Below, in pieces: positions 30,561 through 33,259 of a DNA stretch of 33,259 nucleotides. Below the pieces are notes generated by a model. That model searched no databases, was not told where the DNA came from, and was given only the letters and a program-made list of their open reading frames with translations. The stretch spans positions 1-33,259 of the forward strand of contig JAZQZC010000037.1 of NCBI GenBank assembly GCA_045633845.1, in the 5' to 3' direction. Both the position numbers and the translations under genes were made by a program. Each line of letters opens with the position of its first letter. The stretch's first letter is position 1. This stretch comes from RGIG4708 sp045633845 (GTDB taxonomy: Bacteria > Bacillota > Clostridia > UMGS1810).

Positions 30561-31765
30561 TGGTTTTGCACCACCTCAAAAAAAGTATCGGGTTTTTCGG
30601 GATCAAACTGCTCGTTAGCCCACATTACGGTAACAAGGTCTGAAGTATCTGATAAATTAATTATATTGTGAGTATACCCAGGCAGCATATGCACTGCCTG
30701 TATTTTGTCGCCGCTCACCTCAAAATTAAGCACTTCATCAGTGCCGATTTTTCGCATTTGTATAAGACCACGGCCCGACACCACAACAAAAAATTCCCAT
30801 TTTGTATTGTGCCAGTGCTGACCCTTGGTGATGCCCGGCTTTGATATATTAATGCTGACCTGACCGCATTTGTCACTTTTAAACATTTCGGTAAAGCTGC
30901 CTCGGCTATCAACATTCATTTTAAGGTCAAATGCCACCTTGTGCTCAGGCAAATATGACAAATACGTAGAATACAATTTTTTTGCAAACGAATTATGTGG
31001 TATCTCGGGAATCACAAGTGTCTTGGGCTGATTTGCAAAATCTTTTAGCAAATCAGCAATTTCGCCAAGAGTTACCCGATGCGTAACAGGTGCTGCACAA
31101 AATTTACCGTCTTGCTTTAAAACAGTATTGATTCCGTCAAACTCGCAATGATGCTCTTTGCCCTCTAAAGCAAGTATCATTTCATCAACAAGGTCATCTA
31201 TGTAAAGGAGTTCAAGCATGGTGGCTCTGTCATTTACCGTAATGGGTAAATCATTTGCAGTATTATAACAAAAAGTTGCCACTGCACTGTTGTAATTTGG
31301 TCTGCACCATTTACCAAACAAATTTGGAAATCGGTATACAAGCACTTTTGTACCATTCTGCTTGCCGTACTCAAAAAATAAGTCCTCTCCTGCTTTTTTG
31401 CTTTTGCCGTACTCTCCCTGTGCATACCTGCCAATAAGTGTTGCTTGAATAGAGCTTGACAGCACAACAGGGCATTTGTTCTGGTATTTTTTTAACGCAT
31501 CAAGCAGCTTTGATGCAAAGCCAAAATTGCCCTGCATAAATTCTTCGGTATTTTGCGGTCTGTTAACGCCTGCAAGATTAAATACAAAATCTGCATTTGC
31601 ACAATATTCGTCCAATTGCTGCTCACTACTGTCAATATCGTAGCAATATATATTTTCAATTAATAGTTCGGGATGTGTTTTATCCTTGCCGTCTTTAATA
31701 TTTTTAAGTGCCTCGGTTAAATTTTTACCCACAAAGCCTTTGGCTCCGGTAATCAATATGTTCAT
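30557..31765 (-). CDS. capF: CapF: bifunctional SDR reductase with cupin epimerase domain
   Basis: 402 aa, the CapF length. N-terminal short-chain reductase domain (ITGAKGFVGKNLTEAL, FNLAGVNRP, YGKSKKAGEDL with catalytic Tyr-x-x-x-Lys) reduces the 4-keto sugar with NADPH. The C-terminal cupin (KPGITKGQHWHNTKWEFFVV, VHMLPGYTHNIINLSD) holds metal ligands and epimerises C3. Product is UDP-N-acetyl-6-deoxy-L-talosamine in the UDP-L-FucNAc route. It starts 11 nt after capE and overlaps capG by 4 nt (ATGA). Confidence 0.95.
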   Translation of the reverse strand: MNILITGAKGFVGKNLTEALKNIKDGKDKTHPELLIENIYCYDIDSSEQQLDEYCANADFVFNLAGVNRPQNTEEFMQGNFGFASKLLDALKKYQNKCPVVLSSSIQATLIGRYAQGEYGKSKKAGEDLFFEYGKQNGTKVLVYRFPNLFGKWCRPNYNSAVATFCYNTANDLPITVNDRATMLELLYIDDLVDEMILALEGKEHHCEFDGINTVLKQDGKFCAAPVTHRVTLGEIADLLKDFANQPKTLVIPEIPHNSFAKKLYSTYLSYLPEHKVAFDLKMNVDSRGSFTEMFKSDKCGQVSINISKPGITKGQHWHNTKWEFFVVVSGRGLIQMRKIGTDEVLNFEVSGDKIQAVHMLPGYTHNIINLSDTSDLVTVMWANEQFDPEKPDTFFEVVQNQ

Positions 31766-31776
31766 ACACCTTCACC

Positions 31777-32829
31777 TCAATATTTTATACCCATTGCGTC
31801 AAGCTCGTCACGGATATATTTAAGTTCAAGTAATTTTTGTTTTGTCTGCTCAACATTTAAAAGCTCGGTGTTGTTTGAATTGAATTCGGTAAGAGGATTT
31901 CGTGTAACATCCCCATCTTTAAAATACTTGTCATAATTAAGAGTACGCTTATCACAAGGTACGCGATAAAAGTCTCCCATATCAACAGCATTTGCACATT
32001 CTTCGTTGGTTAAAAGTGTTTCGTACATTTTTTCACCATGACGAATACCTATAACTTTTATGGCTTCCTTATCACCGCCAAACAATTCACACACAGCTTT
32101 GGCAAGAGTTTCAATAGTACATGCAGGTGCTTTCTGAACAAGTATATCTCCGCTCGCTCCGTTTTGGAAAGCAAAGAGCACAAGGTCTACCGCCTCTTCA
32201 AGGGACATAATAAATCTTGTCATTTTAGGTTCTGTAATGGTAATTGGCTGACCATTTTTTATCTGCTCAATCCATAGAGGAATTACAGAACCTCGTGAGC
32301 ACATAACATTTCCGTAACGGGTACAGCTGATTGTTGTTTTTTCGGAACTGACTGTTCGTGATTTTGCCACAACAACCTTTTCCATCATCGCTTTTGATGT
32401 GCCCATTGCATTTACAGGATATGCAGCCTTATCAGTAGACAGACATATAACGTTTTTTACGCCCTCCTCAATTGCAGCAGTAAGCACATTTTCTGTACCT
32501 ATTACATTTGTTTTAACTGCCTCAATGGGGAAAAACTCACAAGACGGCACTTGCTTAAGTGCAGCCGCATGAAAAACATAATCAACGCCATGCATAGCAT
32601 TTTTTACAGAAGCCAAATCTCTTACATTGCCTATATAAAATTTTATTTTATCGGCAACCTCAGGCATTTTAACCTGAAATTCATGGCGCATATCATCCTG
32701 CTTTTTTTCATCGCGGGAAAAAATGCGGATTTCACCAATATCAGTTTCCAAAAATCTGTTGAGTACTGCGTTGCCAAAAGAACCGGTTCCGCCGGTAATG
32801 AGTAATGTTTTATTTTTAAATACAGACAT
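31777..32829 (-). CDS. capE: CapE: UDP-GlcNAc inverting 4,6-dehydratase/5-epimerase
   Basis: 350-aa extended SDR. NAD-binding TGGTGSFGNAVL at the N-terminus; HAAALKQVPSCEFFPIEAV and NVIGTENV; catalytic region STDKAAYPVNAMGTSKAMMEK. In CapE/FlaA1-type enzymes the usual catalytic Tyr of YxxxK is Met, and here too it reads MGTSK. That, and the following capF and capG, mark it as first enzyme of UDP-L-FucNAc synthesis. ATG has GGAAAGGTG upstream. It lies 15 nt after the tagD-like gene. Confidence 0.94.
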   Translation of the reverse strand: MSVFKNKTLLITGGTGSFGNAVLNRFLETDIGEIRIFSRDEKKQDDMRHEFQVKMPEVADKIKFYIGNVRDLASVKNAMHGVDYVFHAAALKQVPSCEFFPIEAVKTNVIGTENVLTAAIEEGVKNVICLSTDKAAYPVNAMGTSKAMMEKVVVAKSRTVSSEKTTISCTRYGNVMCSRGSVIPLWIEQIKNGQPITITEPKMTRFIMSLEEAVDLVLFAFQNGASGDILVQKAPACTIETLAKAVCELFGGDKEAIKVIGIRHGEKMYETLLTNEECANAVDMGDFYRVPCDKRTLNYDKYFKDGDVTRNPLTEFNSNNTELLNVEQTKQKLLELKYIRDELDAMGIKY

Positions 32830-32844
32830 AATACACCTTTCCTT

Positions 32845-33259
32845 TTATCCGTTTTTTAATTGTTCTTTTATGTCAGAGGTTGAAACACCTTGCGTATATG
32901 ATAAATACTCGATTGCAACACCAAGCGGCGCAAATTGCTGTTCGGTTTTAATATATCGTTCGGTTCCCTTCCAGTCATCACCGGAAAAAAGAACATCAAA
33001 TTTAAATTTTTCAAGTGCCACCATTTTGTCGTTGGTAGTTTGTATATCTATAAGAACTGCCTCGTCTACACATTTGAGTGCATTAATAATCCTCACCCTG
33101 TCGTTTTGGTTTATAACAGGCTGTTTGCATTTGACATTATTTACATAATCATCGTTGCACACCCCGACAATCAGGTAGTCACACTGCTGCTTGCATCGTT
33201 CCAAAAGATTAAGGTGTCCGATATGAAACAAATCAAACACTCCTGCCGTAAAACCGACT
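32845..33259 (-). CDS. TagD-like cytidylyltransferase, 5' end cut by window edge
   Basis: The frame is open to the right edge; residues VGFTAGVFDLFHIGHLNLL continue past the first GTG, so the start lies just outside. HIGH is the HxGH nucleotide-binding motif; FSGDDWKG and TQGVSTSDIKEQL correspond to the RTxGISTT region of glycerol-3-phosphate cytidylyltransferases. 137 codons are seen, near the full ~130-140 aa. TagD makes CDP-glycerol for wall teichoic acid, but relatives act on other sugar or alcohol phosphates in polysaccharide clusters, so the substrate is uncertain. First visible gene of the cap operon. Confidence 0.87.
   Translation of the reverse strand, partial: VGFTAGVFDLFHIGHLNLLERCKQQCDYLIVGVCNDDYVNNVKCKQPVINQNDRVRIINALKCVDEAVLIDIQTTNDKMVALEKFKFDVLFSGDDWKGTERYIKTEQQFAPLGVAIEYLSYTQGVSTSDIKEQLKNG

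Overview
The window looks like a chromosomal segment of a low-GC, Gram-positive, spore-forming Clostridia-type Firmicute. The evidence is the spore-maturation pair spmA/spmB, a class III fructose-1,6-bisphosphatase, MutS2, ArgR, a single-chain glycyl-tRNA synthetase, tRNAs with encoded CCA, strong AGGAGG-type ribosome binding sites, and a TagD-like cytidylyltransferase beside capsule genes. No rRNA or CRISPR array is visible, so the species cannot be named from this sequence.

Layout. 1-3070 is accessory or decayed: a left-truncated AlbA/Schlafen-type ATP-binding gene, an unrecognised small ORF, a 540-bp gene-free stretch with GTGGGCAAA repeats and three strong hairpins (possibly the end of an integrated element), a beta-phosphoglucomutase remnant without its catalytic N-terminus, and a PepSY lipoprotein. 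3316-6180 holds glyA, a 40-codon ORF resembling the NagA N-terminus, and a MATE exporter whose start overlaps the stop of that ORF. 6428-12799 (minus) holds glyS and the coupled uvrB-uvrA pair. 13091-13524 is a tRNA cluster (Pro, Val, Thr, Tyr). 13704-20060 (plus) is a compact run: FHA protein, SEDS glycosyltransferase, argR, recN, dCMP deaminase, fbp. A GNAT acetyltransferase (minus) follows, then mutS2-spmA-spmB (plus).

24414-33259 is all minus strand: a YfcE-type phosphodiesterase, a flavin reductase-rubredoxin fusion with a TIGR01440-family gene, galK-rdgB, and a surface-polysaccharide operon (tagD-like, capE, capF, capG, nucleotidyltransferase). CapE, CapF and CapG form a complete predicted route from UDP-GlcNAc to UDP-N-acetyl-L-fucosamine. 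galK has its own near-consensus promoter, with a 23-bp palindrome over the predicted transcription start.

The most unusual feature is a family of structured interspersed repeats with three copies (about 6272-6414, 20139-20312, 26291-26341). The two full copies have a 21-30 bp outer stem enclosing two hairpins. The third is a solo hairpin whose 31-nt core is the exact reverse complement of the right hairpin core of copy B. All three lie just past the 3' ends of genes, and differences between copies preserve base pairing. Other regulatory candidates are a hairpin plus U-tract that buries the ribosome binding site of spmA, and a second inverted-repeat element between glyS and uvrB.
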